This document shows positions 53,465 to 63,020 of a DNA stretch of 64,000 nt, one piece after another. Location of the stretch: assembly GCF_019976755.1 (NCBI RefSeq), contig NZ_AP023442.1, positions 62,001-126,000 of the forward strand. Reading direction: 5' to 3'. The notes under the pieces were generated by a model. The model was given only the letters and a program-made list of their open reading frames with translations. It was not told the origin of the DNA and did no database searches. Position 1 is the stretch's first letter. The number at the start of each line of letters is the position of its first letter. The stretch comes from Nostoc sp. MS1. Its GTDB lineage: Bacteria > Cyanobacteriota > Cyanobacteriia > Cyanobacteriales > Nostocaceae. The position numbers were made by a program, and so were the translations under genes.

Positions 53465-53752
53465 AGCGGTTACTGAAATACATATTAGAACTGCCTTCAA
53501 ACTCGATATTATAAGCATCTTGCTTCAAACAGCAATACATGAGCTACATTTGTATCTAAGTCTTAACTTTAAGAATAGCTATTGATTCTGAAATTCCTGT
53601 ATTATATATGCTCCAGCCCTCCAAACAAAAATGCAAGCACCTTCAGACAACTTGAAACCTTTGAAAAGCATTTCTAGCAAAGATTTCATGGCATTTTTCC
53701 TTCTTTTTGAGCTTTCACATTGACAGATCCATGCAAAATAGAGTCTCGCTTG
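53465..53752 (-). promoter_or_regulatory. Leader of the second CRISPR array
   Basis: It starts AGCGGTTACTGAAA next to the first repeat, matching the other leader's AGCGATGGCTGAAA. It carries CAAGCACCT at 53634-53642, again 170 bases from the repeat, and GATCCATG at 53726-53733. The remaining sequence is only loosely similar. It should hold the promoter for the array and perhaps for cas6 onward. Confidence 0.72.
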
Positions 53753-54301
53753 TTATGAACTAAGATTTTTACTTGTAATTCTAATTAGAAAACGCAAAGC
53801 TTCGTTAACTGCTTCTGAAGTCGGAAACATCTGATAAACATCAGGTTCTAGAACAACAGCCACTCTTTCAACTTTTGTATAATCATTACCTTGTTTACCA
53901 TTCAATCTCTGATTTAGCTCTGGGCTATCTTCAGCTAAGGATGATTGCAAAGGTAAAGTATTTAATTGGTTAACAAGTGCCTCCCAACTATTGGCTTTTA
54001 AGTTAAAGTGAGCCTTGGCATCTCGTAACGTTTTATATTTCTGCTTGAGGATTTCGACTGTGTAGCTTTGCCTTTGAGACATATCAGTTTCGTTGTTAAG
54101 GTCTTCCTCAACCATCTCGACTACTTCATTGATCAGCCGTTCATGATTTTCACTAATTTGGGCAGCAGCTCCTAAAATTCGTGAAGTCGCTTGTATTTGC
54201 ACTTGGCTTTCATGTTTGAGGCGGTCTGCAATGTTACGGATTTGATCTCCCAGCTTGGTCTTGCCTTCGCTAGGATTAGTTGATAATAGTTTTTTACCCA
54301 T
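53753..54301 (-). CDS. Unknown helical protein, possible RHH-like tail
   Basis: The 182-residue protein is helical (IRNIADRLKHESQVQIQATS, RILGAAAQISENHERLINEV), and its end (VAVVLEPDVYQMFPTSEAVN, EALRFLIRI) resembles a short ribbon-helix-helix unit. It lies 9 bases downstream of the coiled-coil gene. The two form a pair directly upstream of the second CRISPR leader. They may be plasmid genes unrelated to CRISPR. I do not recognise the family. Confidence 0.5.
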   Translation of the reverse strand: MGKKLLSTNPSEGKTKLGDQIRNIADRLKHESQVQIQATSRILGAAAQISENHERLINEVVEMVEEDLNNETDMSQRQSYTVEILKQKYKTLRDAKAHFNLKANSWEALVNQLNTLPLQSSLAEDSPELNQRLNGKQGNDYTKVERVAVVLEPDVYQMFPTSEAVNEALRFLIRITSKNLSS

Positions 54302-54310
54302 GAGATTTTA

Positions 54311-55009
54311 TTATTCTGAAAGTATTTCTTTGATTGCCAGCCAAATGCGTTTAAACTTCTGCACCAAGCCTATAGGACTATTTGTTGTTTCTTCTTCCAC
54401 TGAATCAACTAAAGACTGAATCCGATCTAAACGTTCAGCGACAACGTAGAGGTTATTGACTGCCTCATCCTTACTGGACATAGATTCACGTAACAGAACA
54501 ACCATATCAGCAATTTCACGCTTCAGCCGTTCATTTTCAGCTTTGCGACGGGTTTCCCATCCTTTAATACTAGCTTTGGAACGTCGCTCATACTTGAGTT
54601 CTGCTTTTGCCTCACTATATAAAGTTAAATACCTTTCTAGCTCGGAGTTAGCTTGCTCATATTTGGTGAGTAACTCGGTGTTTCTGGCTTGTTCCTCGTT
54701 GTACAAGCAAAGCGTTTGTTGATAATTTTGTTGTTCACTAACGTATAACTGATAGTTTTGGGCAGCAAGTTCTTCTAATTGAGTTAACTTGACTTGATAA
54801 GTTTGAATCTCTTGTTGAACATGAACTAGTTGAGTTGTAGCTACTTCATTTTCTTGAGCTTTTTGCTGCCACTCATCACGTTGGGCGCGTACAGTCATCA
54901 ACAACTGTTTAAGTTCGTGAGGAGAAATTGGATCTTTCTGCCGTGAGCGTGGGTGGTTAATGGCATTGTCATCATTAGAATCCCTGCGATCGCTTCTCCT
55001 CATTGGCAT
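54311..55009 (-). CDS. Long coiled-coil protein, unknown
   Basis: The 232-residue protein has an Arg/Asp-rich start (RRSDRRDSNDD), then about 150 residues of coiled coil rich in glutamine and glutamate (QQEIQTYQVKLTQLEELAAQ, YEQANSELERYLTLYSEAKA), and a final segment (VQKFKRIWLAIKEIL). It is paired with 53753-54301. Coiled-coil/RHH pairs can serve as plasmid segregation or regulator modules, but no such domain is proven here. Confidence 0.5.
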   Translation of the reverse strand: MPMRRSDRRDSNDDNAINHPRSRQKDPISPHELKQLLMTVRAQRDEWQQKAQENEVATTQLVHVQQEIQTYQVKLTQLEELAAQNYQLYVSEQQNYQQTLCLYNEEQARNTELLTKYEQANSELERYLTLYSEAKAELKYERRSKASIKGWETRRKAENERLKREIADMVVLLRESMSSKDEAVNNLYVVAERLDRIQSLVDSVEEETTNSPIGLVQKFKRIWLAIKEILSE

Positions 55010-55121
55010 AGCTTAATTCCTTACGTAACTATTTACTAAATATTGGTATAAAAATTTAGTTTAACTGATGTATGCTGATTGAAGTGTGATCTGAGTCTTA
55101 TTAGTGTTACAAAGAACGGCA

Positions 55122-55184
55122 ATGAATATCCTCAAGCGATTACTGAATCGAGTTCAGCAGATACAGCAAAACAGTATTGGTTGA
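55122..55184 (+). pseudogene. Remnant of the small RLLNRVQQ gene
   Basis: A 20-codon frame (MNILKRLLNRVQQIQQNSIG) closely matches the middle of the 39595-39738 gene and then meets a stop. It is a leftover of a duplicated small plasmid gene. Confidence 0.45.
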
Positions 55185-55253
55185 TAGATATCAAAGTCTA
55201 GCAAGCCATTTAATAAGGGCTAAATCAACTAATGCTTGCAAATATAATGTTTT

Positions 55254-55379
55254 GATAATTTAGATGAATTAAGAGCAGTTATCTGCCAACGTCTTGACCA
55301 GTTAACCACATCAATTGTTGCTTCTATTACAGGCTACGGATTTATGTTGAATGCTTTATTTGTATCAGGTTTTTCGTAA
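55254..55379 (+). pseudogene. 3' remnant of an IS630-like transposase gene
   Basis: The frame reads DELRAVICQRLDQLTTSIVA, SITGYGFMLNALFVSGFS, ending at TAA 55379. This tail is familiar from cyanobacterial IS630-type transposases. The rest of the element is absent, so it is an old insertion scar between the coiled-coil gene and the methyltransferase gene. Confidence 0.45.
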
Positions 55380-55404
55380 ATTGGTATGGCTCATCAAAAT
55401 CCCT

Positions 55405-56214
55405 TCACCATAACTTTTCACACAAATACTCAGCAAGCACAGGGGAAACATGGTTCATTTCCACAATCTGGAACCCTGCCTGTTTTAGCATTCCTTCGAT
55501 AATCCAGGCAAAGGTGCTGTGTTCCTCCCGAATGTGCATCTCATAATCTTGCTTTGTCCACCCTTGACCTTCAGGTTTGGCTGCAAGTTCGATCCAAGCT
55601 TGGAGCGCGGCTTCGTGTTCAGCAGGCGGAAACGAAAAAATCACATCTCTCAAAAAGAAACGCCCACTGGGTTTGAGCATTGATGCAATTCTCAAAAATG
55701 CCACCATCTTCCAAAAATCCGGCAGGATGTGCAACGCTGCTTTAGTTACAACCAAATCTGCTAAATGATCGCAGTGTTTATAGGTCAAAAAACCAGATCG
55801 GTGAAACTGGATGTTCGTTGCACCCGCTTTGTGAGCTTTATTTCGAGCATAAGTCAGCATCGCTTGAGAAATATCAACTGCATGAATTGATGCTCCGGTC
55901 AGTGACGCTTGAATTGCAAATGTTCCGGTTCCTGCTCCTAAATCAATCACGATTTGCCCTGATTTAATACCCAGCCGAGACACCAAGGCTTGCTCTTTTT
56001 CAGGCGTACTTGATGGCTGCTTGAGATCAAACGATTCAGCTTGTGCTGGATCTTCAAAATCAACACCTGCCATCTTCGATTCATCAAAATACCAATTTGG
56101 CAAAGAAACCATGCTGTTCATCCTCGCGTAGGCTTGTAAGTGAGGCGTAACGTCATCTCCAATTCGCTTTTTCCCATACCCTCTACTTGCGTTACTGCGA
56201 ATTGTTTTGGTCAA
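55405..56214 (-). CDS. Class I SAM-dependent methyltransferase
   Basis: The 269-residue protein has the methyltransferase-11-like core: IVIDLGAGTGTFAIQASLTG (SAM-binding glycine loop), IHAVDISQAMLTYARNKAHK, and VVTKAALHILPDFWKM. A positively charged N-terminus (SNASRGYGKKRIGDDVTPHL) precedes it. The substrate is unknown. It has no operon partner and looks intact. Confidence 0.82.
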   Translation of the reverse strand: MTKTIRSNASRGYGKKRIGDDVTPHLQAYARMNSMVSLPNWYFDESKMAGVDFEDPAQAESFDLKQPSSTPEKEQALVSRLGIKSGQIVIDLGAGTGTFAIQASLTGASIHAVDISQAMLTYARNKAHKAGATNIQFHRSGFLTYKHCDHLADLVVTKAALHILPDFWKMVAFLRIASMLKPSGRFFLRDVIFSFPPAEHEAALQAWIELAAKPEGQGWTKQDYEMHIREEHSTFAWIIEGMLKQAGFQIVEMNHVSPVLAEYLCEKLW

Positions 56215-56676
56215 AGGCTGGTTTGGTGATTGCAGATGTTAAATCGAAAGGAAAAAGCTGCGTGAGTTTTTGGGAAATTTATTGCGTTCGCGTAACGTCT
56301 TGGAGAGAGGAAATTTTGGAGGAGAAGCGATCGCTTATCTGAGGTAAATATAGTGATTTATTATACTCATTCATACTTGATTAACTTGTCATTTATTAAG
56401 TAACTTAAATAAACTACGATTAGTCTACCAAAATACCGCACTATATGATTTAGTTTTGCAAAACTAAGTTTTTTACTAGTGTCTATAAAAGTGGCAAAAA
56501 CTATACCAGGAGCTATTGAGATAAATATCAACAAGAAAATCCATAGAGAATGATGGAAAAACTCGCACCAACGCAATACCCTGTTGATGAGTTAATTCGT
56601 AGTTTGATGATGGCAAGGTAAATCTCACTGTTCATAAACTCTACAAATCTTGTTAAATTACCCTGAATTAACAAAC
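56215..56676. other. Intergenic region, no gene supported
   Basis: A minus-strand frame at 56367-56576 gives a hydrophobic 69-residue peptide with no ribosome binding site or recognisable pattern. I see no hairpin or clear promoter. It separates the methyltransferase from the carbonic anhydrase pseudogene. Confidence 0.4.
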
Positions 56677-57262
56677 ATGAGCCAAATTTTAGAAGAAGTT
56701 TTATCGGTTAATCGTACTTATGCTGAAAACTTTGGTAGTAAAGGCGAATTACTCATACCTCCTGCACGTCGGTTTGCCATTCTCACCTGTATGGATGTGC
56801 GACTTGATCCAGCCAAATTTGCCGGATTAGCTGAAGGTGATGCTCATGTGATTCGTAATGCTGGTGGACGTGCCAGTGATGATGCTATTCGCTCTTTAAT
56901 AATTTCTTACAAATTACTAGGTACTCGTGAATGGTTCGTAATCCATCACACTAATTGCGGTATGGAAACCTTCACCGACCAAATCATGAGAAACTTATTG
57001 GCTAATAGTTTGCAAACTGCCCAATTAAATGAAACGGGTTGGCATGATATAGGTTTTGGAGGAGGATCAAATGAAGCTGAATTTATTGATTGGTTGACTA
57101 TTGGGGACTTATCTCAAAGTGTTTATTATAGATGTGAAGCGTATTCGCTTACACCCATTAGTACCACGAGAGATTCCGATTTACGGCTACGTCTATGATG
57201 TAAAAACTGGAAAATTGATTGAAATTCCAGAAGCTACAGAAATTGGTAAGGCAGAATCATGA
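56677..57262 (+). pseudogene. Beta-carbonic anhydrase-like gene with frameshift
   Basis: ATG 56677 is preferred to a TTG at 56650. Zinc and catalytic residues are present: CMDVR (Cys and the Asp-Arg pair) and HHTNCG (His and Cys). Near 57119-57135 (GTTTATTATAGATGTGAAGCG region) the frame is lost and a stop follows at about 57198. In the neighbouring frame the protein continues IDVKRIRLHPLVPREIPIYG and YVYDVKTGKLIEIPEAT to TGA 57262. One lost or gained base explains this. The next gene begins at the overlapping ATG 57259. Confidence 0.75.
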
Positions 57263-57614
57263 ACGATTGGGAACGCCTGATACCTCCTTCACAGACAGCA
57301 GATATCCTCCGCGATACGAAAGCTATTCGCTTTATCAATGGCTGTGATCAATTGACTGGCGCACTTTTTTACGCACCTTTGTAGCCTCAAAACCAGGAGG
57401 AAGGTTTTTAGAAATTGGTACAGGAACAGGACTAGGATCTGCTTGGATTTTTGATGGCATGGACGAAAAAGCGCATTTAACCACAGTGGAGTTAAACCCA
57501 GACAACGCAGCGATCGCCCAGAGATATCTAGGAAACGACCCGCGAGTAGACAAATGTATAGATGTAGTGCAGAGAATTATGGAACGATCCAAAGCTCCCA
57601 AGCCTTGTCTTTGA
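57259..57614 (+). pseudogene. Truncated methyltransferase gene with frameshift
   Basis: ATG 57259 overlaps the stop of the previous gene. The first frame reads MNDWERLIPPSQTADILRDT, KAIRFINGCDQLTGA and then stops. A second frame continues ASKPGGRFLEIGTGTGLGSA with the SAM-binding loop, then TTVELNPDNAAIAQRYLG, and stops at 57612-57614. The remainder of the domain is missing. It looks like a dead O-methyltransferase-like gene, 80 bases upstream of the IS. Confidence 0.7.
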
Positions 57615-57693
57615 TCGAAGGATGTGAAAATGTTGGCTCAATCCCACTCAGAGAAACAAGCATTCTCGTGTAAAAGCTGTAACAGTATTTAAC

Positions 57694-59370
57694 CTAGCGT
57701 GGTAAAACTTACTAGAGAAGAGCGGAAATGCTGTAATCTTGACCTTGTAGCGAAATAATGGCGCAAAAACTTGGCAAGAAAAAGTCTAAAACCAGAGGCA
57801 ACATCGTTTAAAGTACTCGATTGTATTCAAAAAAAATGCCCATCGTGCGGTCAAGCAATGTGGAATGAATACAATAATCCTCGACATATAAGAACGTTAA
57901 ATGGGGTAGTAGAATTACAGCTAAAAATTCGTCGATGTCAAAATAAGTCATGTTTCTTGTACAAAAAAGTGTATCGACCAGAGCAAGAAGGTTCTTTAGC
58001 TCTACCACAAAACGAATTTGGTTTGGATGTGATTGCTTATATAGGAGCATTACGCTATCAGGAACATAGAAGCGTTCCCCAAATACACGCTCACCTTGAA
58101 TTAAAAGGTATATGTATAAGTCAACGAACGGTCACGCACTTAATTGACAGATATGACGAGTTACTTTCTTTATGGTTAAAAGACCACACTAGGTTAAAAG
58201 CCATAATGGCTAATCAAGGACGGGTAATATTAGCGATCGACGGGATGCAGCCAGAAATTGGACATGAGGTATTATGGGTAATTCGAGATTGCTTATCTGG
58301 AGAAATCTTACTTGCTAAAACCTTATTATCATCAAGAAATGAAGATTTAGTGACGCTATTACTAGAAGTAACTAATAGCCTAAATGTACCAATTGATGGA
58401 GTTGTTAGTGATGGGCAACAATCAATTCGCAAAGCTGTTGGGTTAGCATTACCTAGTATTGCTCATGGTTTATGTCATTACCATTACCTGAAAGAAGCTA
58501 TTAAACCCATATATGAGGCGGATAGACATGCAAAAAAGGAATTGAAAAAAAAAAGTTAGAGGATTACGAGAAATTGAACGTAGTGTTACCAATGAAGATC
58601 AGGATTTGGTGACTATTATTGAAGATTATTGCTCGGCAGTCCGTAGTTCTATAACCAATGATGGTCATCCACCCTTAGAAGCATCAGGGTTAAAGTTACA
58701 AGAAAATTTGACTTTGATAGAACAAAGCTTAGAACGGATGGAAAAAAGAAGTGCTTTACCACCACCTTTAGTCAATCTAAAACACCTTCTAGCTAAGGGA
58801 TTATCTGCGACTGCATCTTTATTTTCACCTGTGAGGGTTGCATATGGGTGGGTTGATAAAGCTAGTAATATTCTCAATAATAAAATAGGTCTTGATGCTG
58901 CTGGTGTCAAACAAAGTTATCAGCAACTGTTAACTCAAATGTCCCAACAAAAGCAGAAAGCTGGCACATTGAACACCGCAATCGATAACTTTATAAAAAC
59001 CACCAATAACTACTGGTCTGGACTTTTTCATTGTTACGAAATTGAAGATTTTCCTAGAACTAATAATGACTTAGAACACGCTTTTGGTATGCTACGTCAT
59101 CATCAACGTCGTTGTACTGGTCGTAAGGTTGCTCCCTCATCCCTTGTTATTCGTGGCTCTGTCAAACTTGCTTGTGCCATTGCTACTAAACTTCGTTCTT
59201 TTACCGCATCTGATTTAGCACAAGTTGATATCGTTACTTGGCTCGAATTACGCTCTCAATTGCAAAAACACCACAAAGCCAGAATTGAACAGTATCGATT
59301 TCGCCGAGACCCCAAGGGTTACTTGGCTAATTTAGAGAGTCGTCTTCTCTAGTAAGTTTTACCACACTAG
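57694..59370 (+). mobile_element. 1,677-bp insertion sequence, copy 2
   Basis: Same length, ends and proteins as 23708-25384 but in the opposite orientation. The 8-bp duplication TATTTAAC flanks it at 57686-57693 and 59371-59378. No gene is interrupted here; it lies downstream of the decayed carbonic anhydrase/methyltransferase pair. Two copies in inverted orientation about 34 kb apart could recombine and invert the DNA between them. Confidence 0.93.
57771..59352 (+). CDS. IS transposase with A10 frameshift, copy 2
   Basis: The first frame (57771-58559) and the second (in frame to 59352) join at ten A residues at 58545-58554. Predicted proteins are the same as in copy 1. Fusion at the A10 run yields about 520 residues with DGMQ, SDGQQ and LEHAFGML as likely catalytic parts. 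Retention of an identical run in both copies supports programmed slippage. Confidence 0.85.
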
Positions 59371-59435
59371 TATTTAACTATGCTAGTAACCCAATGATTG
59401 TATATTGTAAAAATTCATGTTTCAAGTAGAAACTC

Positions 59436-60920
59436 ATGAATCAAAATACTTCACGCCGCCAAGTCTTGCAGGGTTTAGTTGTCACTGCTGTTGTGATTGG
59501 GTTTGATGTTGTTGGGCGTGGTTGGGTAACATCTGCCGATGCCTCATCCATTTTTGAAAGCATCCCGCCACTAGATGGTAAGCTTTATACCGATAGTGAA
59601 ACTGTGGCTAGTGCTAGTGTTGACTTCGGTAACATAATACATCGTCGGCCAATAGCAGTACTTCACCCAGAGTCAATTGAAGATATTGTGCAAATTATTC
59701 GATTTGCACGCACTCATCAAATTAAAGTAGCAGCACGAGGTCAGGGTCATTCTACTTACGGACAATCACAAGTAGAAGCGGGCATTGTGATTAACATGAG
59801 TACGCTCAACAAGATTCATTTTGTGGGTACAGACCGTGCTGTTGTAGATGCAGGAGTGTTGTGGAGTCAGTTATTGCAACAGACTCTAGCGCAAGGATTA
59901 ACGCCACCTGTTCTCACAGATTATATAGAACTTTCGATTGGTGGAACTTTATCGGTAGGGGGTATCGGTGGTGCAACTCATCGTTATGGCGTACAAGTTG
60001 ATAATGTTTTAGAACTCAAAGTGGTGACTGGTGCTGGTCAGTTGGAAACATGTTCACCTCTAGAAAACAGCCATCTATGGGAATCTGTACTGGCAGGGCT
60101 AGGTCAATGCGGAATTATTGTTCAAGCCACTGTGAAACTAATTCATGCTGCTACTAATGTGCGTGTATTTGAATTATATTATGACGATTTAGCCACATTT
60201 ACTCGTGACCAACGCTTACTAATCAATGATCAGCGTTTTAACTATGTAGAAGGTCAGTTAATTGCAAAAGATACTGGGGGATGGCGTTATCTTTTAGAAG
60301 CCGCTAGCTTTTACAGCCCACCAAACATTCCCGATAACAGCGCTTTACTTGAAGGCTTAAACTATACTCCAGGTACACAACAAATAGAAGACAAAACTTA
60401 TTTTGATTTCCTCAATCGTTTAGCTCCTACAGTTGCCTTCCTCAAATCTATTGGTGTTTGGTCTTATCCTCATCCCTGGTTAGATTTGTTTGTATCTAGT
60501 AGCGCAGTTAACAGTTTTGTTGGTGAAGTCGCTGCCAACTTAACACTAGCTGATACAGGTCAAGGCCCAATTCTGCTGTATCCAGTCAAGACCAACCGTT
60601 TTCATCTACCCTTGTTCCGGGTTCCTACAGAAGAGATTGTGTTTCTGTTTTCTATTTTGCGAACAGCAGCACCACCAGAAGATGCTGTAGTTACACGGAT
60701 GCTGTCTGATAATCGCAAACTATTTGAGCAAAACCGTGACTTGGGTGGTTACAAATATCCCGTAGATGTTATTCCCTTTTCCAAAAAGGATTGGCAGCAG
60801 CATTTTGGTCGAGTTTGGGGAAATTTGGTAAGTGCAAAGCGACGTTACGATCCAGATAATTTACTAACCCCAGGTCAAGGCATTTTCGTGAAACAGGTCA
60901 ATGATATGAATGAGTTTTGA
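59436..60920 (+). CDS. FAD-dependent oxidase, cytokinin-dehydrogenase-like, with Tat signal
   Basis: The 494-residue protein starts with a twin-arginine-type signal (NTSRRQVLQGLVVTAVVIGF). The PCMH FAD domain has PIAVLHPESIEDIVQIIRFA, AARGQGHSTYGQSQVEAGIV (the GxGHS flavin-linking histidine region) and SIGGTLSVGGIGGATHRYGV. The C-terminal half resembles the cytokinin dehydrogenase substrate domain (VKTNRFHLPLFRVP, KRRYDPDNLLTPGQGIF). Cytokinin dehydrogenases cleave isoprenoid cytokinins and are known from Nostoc. It is a lone gene next to the IS copy and may be cargo. Confidence 0.8.
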   Translation: MNQNTSRRQVLQGLVVTAVVIGFDVVGRGWVTSADASSIFESIPPLDGKLYTDSETVASASVDFGNIIHRRPIAVLHPESIEDIVQIIRFARTHQIKVAARGQGHSTYGQSQVEAGIVINMSTLNKIHFVGTDRAVVDAGVLWSQLLQQTLAQGLTPPVLTDYIELSIGGTLSVGGIGGATHRYGVQVDNVLELKVVTGAGQLETCSPLENSHLWESVLAGLGQCGIIVQATVKLIHAATNVRVFELYYDDLATFTRDQRLLINDQRFNYVEGQLIAKDTGGWRYLLEAASFYSPPNIPDNSALLEGLNYTPGTQQIEDKTYFDFLNRLAPTVAFLKSIGVWSYPHPWLDLFVSSSAVNSFVGEVAANLTLADTGQGPILLYPVKTNRFHLPLFRVPTEEIVFLFSILRTAAPPEDAVVTRMLSDNRKLFEQNRDLGGYKYPVDVIPFSKKDWQQHFGRVWGNLVSAKRRYDPDNLLTPGQGIFVKQVNDMNEF

Positions 60921-61087
60921 TAAAACGTCATTCGATCGCGCTTGCAGGTGCTAGCTTTTTTACATTAACCAATCCCTAATCATCACAACCGTACTAAATG
61001 GACAAAAATTGTTCAAGGGCAACTATAGAGCAGATGTGATTTCGTAAGGATTAAGGCCATAACTTCAGTATTGTCATAGCAGCCAAA

Positions 61088-61495
61088 TTAAGGACAAAGT
61101 GGAAGATATTGAATATCTAATTCTTGATACCCAGTTTGCTCATCAAAGCTTCTTCCAAAGCAAAACTCTTGCGTAGTGCCAATAACTATTTCCGCAGTAG
61201 TATAAATTATACATCCATCGACAAGATGACCACCAATAGTCTTACCTTGTTGATCTGCTAGAGCAATATGCAGATGTATCCCTTCATTCGATAAAGTTCC
61301 ATTGAGAGCTAAAATTTCAAATTTTTCATCAAAGGTTGTACTTTTATCTTGATTAGCAAAGCGAATTGCCGCTTGTTTTAAACTGCCGATACCACTTAAA
61401 ATAAATCCTGCTTGAATATTTTGCTCTATAGCAAAGTTTTTTAGAGATTGTCTTAAATCTTCATTAGGTTTGAGTCTAATTGCTAATATTTTCAT
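61088..61495 (-). CDS. PPC (DUF296) domain protein
   Basis: The 135-residue protein shows the PPC trimer-forming domain: RLKPNEDLRQSLKNFAIEQN, AGFILSGIGSLKQAAIRFA, FEILALNGTLSNEGIHLHIA, and GKTIGGHLVDGCIIYTTAEI. Plant homologues carry AT-hooks; bacterial ones are stand-alone and of unclear role. It is a single gene with no obvious operon partner. Confidence 0.88.
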   Translation of the reverse strand: MKILAIRLKPNEDLRQSLKNFAIEQNIQAGFILSGIGSLKQAAIRFANQDKSTTFDEKFEILALNGTLSNEGIHLHIALADQQGKTIGGHLVDGCIIYTTAEIVIGTTQEFCFGRSFDEQTGYQELDIQYLPLCP

Positions 61496-61623
61496 AAGTC
61501 TTTATTATTAACTAAATATTGCCATAGCTGAAACTGCCGTATGGTGATGTTGAACCACTCCTGCATCTTAGGCATTGGTAATCTGTATAGTTGACGAGCG
61601 TTAACAAAGTAATAAAATAGAGA

Positions 61624-61878
61624 TTGCGAGTTTGCTCAATGCTGAGTACTCTGGTAAGTCACATATCATCTGGCATAACAGCGATGCCTGCGGCGGGCTA
61701 CGCCATCGCGCTCGACTTCAGTTTAAAGCAAAGACTTCAAAAAGCCATGCACCGGGGTAAGCCAATTTTTCTGTACCACTACGGTGGTAGGATAATGCCA
61801 CCATCCCAGAGCTACTACTGGCGGATGATGAATGAACACCCATCAATGAAGATTTATCAACTCGAAGTTAGGAATTGA
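61624..61878 (+). CDS. Doubtful small ORF including a dispersed repeat
   Basis: The frame encodes 84 residues. The first half translates a Nostoc palindromic repeat (61681-61710) and looks non-native. The second half (RGKPIFLYHYGGRIMPPSQS, YYWRMMNEHPSMKIYQLEVR) is protein-like. It may be the last part of a broken gene. There is no ribosome binding site worth noting. Confidence 0.3.
   Translation: MRVCSMLSTLVSHISSGITAMPAAGYAIALDFSLKQRLQKAMHRGKPIFLYHYGGRIMPPSQSYYWRMMNEHPSMKIYQLEVRN
61681..61710. repeat. Small dispersed repeat
   Basis: GCGATGCCTGCGGCGGGCTA followed by CGCCATCGCG. It is the Nostoc GGGCTACGCC type seen, on the other strand, at 19113-19141. Confidence 0.65.
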
Positions 61879-61891
61879 TAATCAATACTAT

Positions 61892-62719
61892 TTATTTTCT
61901 TGCCCAGACTTGTGTGACACGAGGGATACCAAACACTGTTTTTTCATCAGCCGCTAACGCTCTAATTTGGGTAATTGTCTGGTCAATCTCCTGTGGGGTT
62001 GTTATTCCAGCTTCGATAAGAGCATCAACTGCCTCGAACAATGACAAATCGATTAGACGCTTGTTATCCTGATGCAATACGACGGGTTGAAACAAACAAA
62101 CTTCTGAGTTAGCTAATCCAACATCCATGAAAAATCGGTATAAAGTTGCTCCGAGACGAAAATGCTGACCGCGAATGTCGCTGATAGTCATAAAAAGCTC
62201 AAAACAACGCTCATAAGCTCTTGACGGCGGATCACAAAAGGTGCAGCTAAAGTCTGCTTCTTCGCAAACTAATATTCCCCCAGGCTTAAGGAGCGATTGC
62301 ATTTGGTTTAGTGCATCGGTAGGCTGAGTTAGGTGCATTAGCAAAAAGCGGCAGTAAACCAAGTCAAAAGATTCTAATGGTAATCCTGTAGCATAGGCAC
62401 TACCAAGAGAAAATGTAACATTGCTTAAACCCTCAACTTTAGCATTCTTTCTTGCTTGCTCTAATTGTTCAGCACTGATATCTACACCAAAGACCGAGCC
62501 ATTATCGCCAACTTGTTGAGCCAGCCAGTTAGAAACATTCCCTGTGCCGCAACCAATGTCAGCTACCACCATTCCTGCTTCAAGTCCAACTCGCTGCAAT
62601 AAGAACTCAGTGTAGGGTTTATGAACTTTGTTGAGGATTGAAAGCCGATGTGCGCCTAATTCCCCAGTGGCCAGTGTATAACGGTCATCTTGCTTCATTT
62701 TTTCTTTGAGAATGTCCAT
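61892..62719 (-). CDS. Class I SAM-dependent methyltransferase
   Basis: ATG 62719 is preferred to an upstream TTG, giving 275 residues. The core is clear: VVADIGCGTGNVSNWLAQQV, VFGVDISAEQLEQARKNAKV, LPLESFDLVYCRFLLMHLTQ and LLKPGGILVCEEAD. The substrate is unknown. It is the third stand-alone methyltransferase of this general type in the window. Confidence 0.85.
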   Translation of the reverse strand: MDILKEKMKQDDRYTLATGELGAHRLSILNKVHKPYTEFLLQRVGLEAGMVVADIGCGTGNVSNWLAQQVGDNGSVFGVDISAEQLEQARKNAKVEGLSNVTFSLGSAYATGLPLESFDLVYCRFLLMHLTQPTDALNQMQSLLKPGGILVCEEADFSCTFCDPPSRAYERCFELFMTISDIRGQHFRLGATLYRFFMDVGLANSEVCLFQPVVLHQDNKRLIDLSLFEAVDALIEAGITTPQEIDQTITQIRALAADEKTVFGIPRVTQVWARK

Positions 62720-63020
62720 TTGGAGTAATTGTAAAGCAATCACATCTGGCAATGTCAGGCGATCGCATCTGTCAATCTGGGGCGATCGCTTTTAATTTTT
62801 TACCAGCAGCTTGTGCTTCTCTTGATAACTGGCTGCTTTGGGAACAATGCCGCAGATGCAAACTCCTGTAGTCTCAAGTGTTTAGCTACTACAGTTGGTT
62901 CTAGTGCCGCACCTTGAGCGTAAAACTAAACTAAGAGGCGTTGCACAACCATCTGCCAGCTTTGTACTTGCTCTTATGCGAGTTTTCTCATTAACTTAGT
63001 GCATAGTCGTTGCCGCTTAT

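Noticed and set aside
56367..56576. A hydrophobic 69-codon minus-strand frame
   Set aside because: No ribosome binding site, no homologue pattern, and AT-rich DNA gives such hydrophobic frames by chance.
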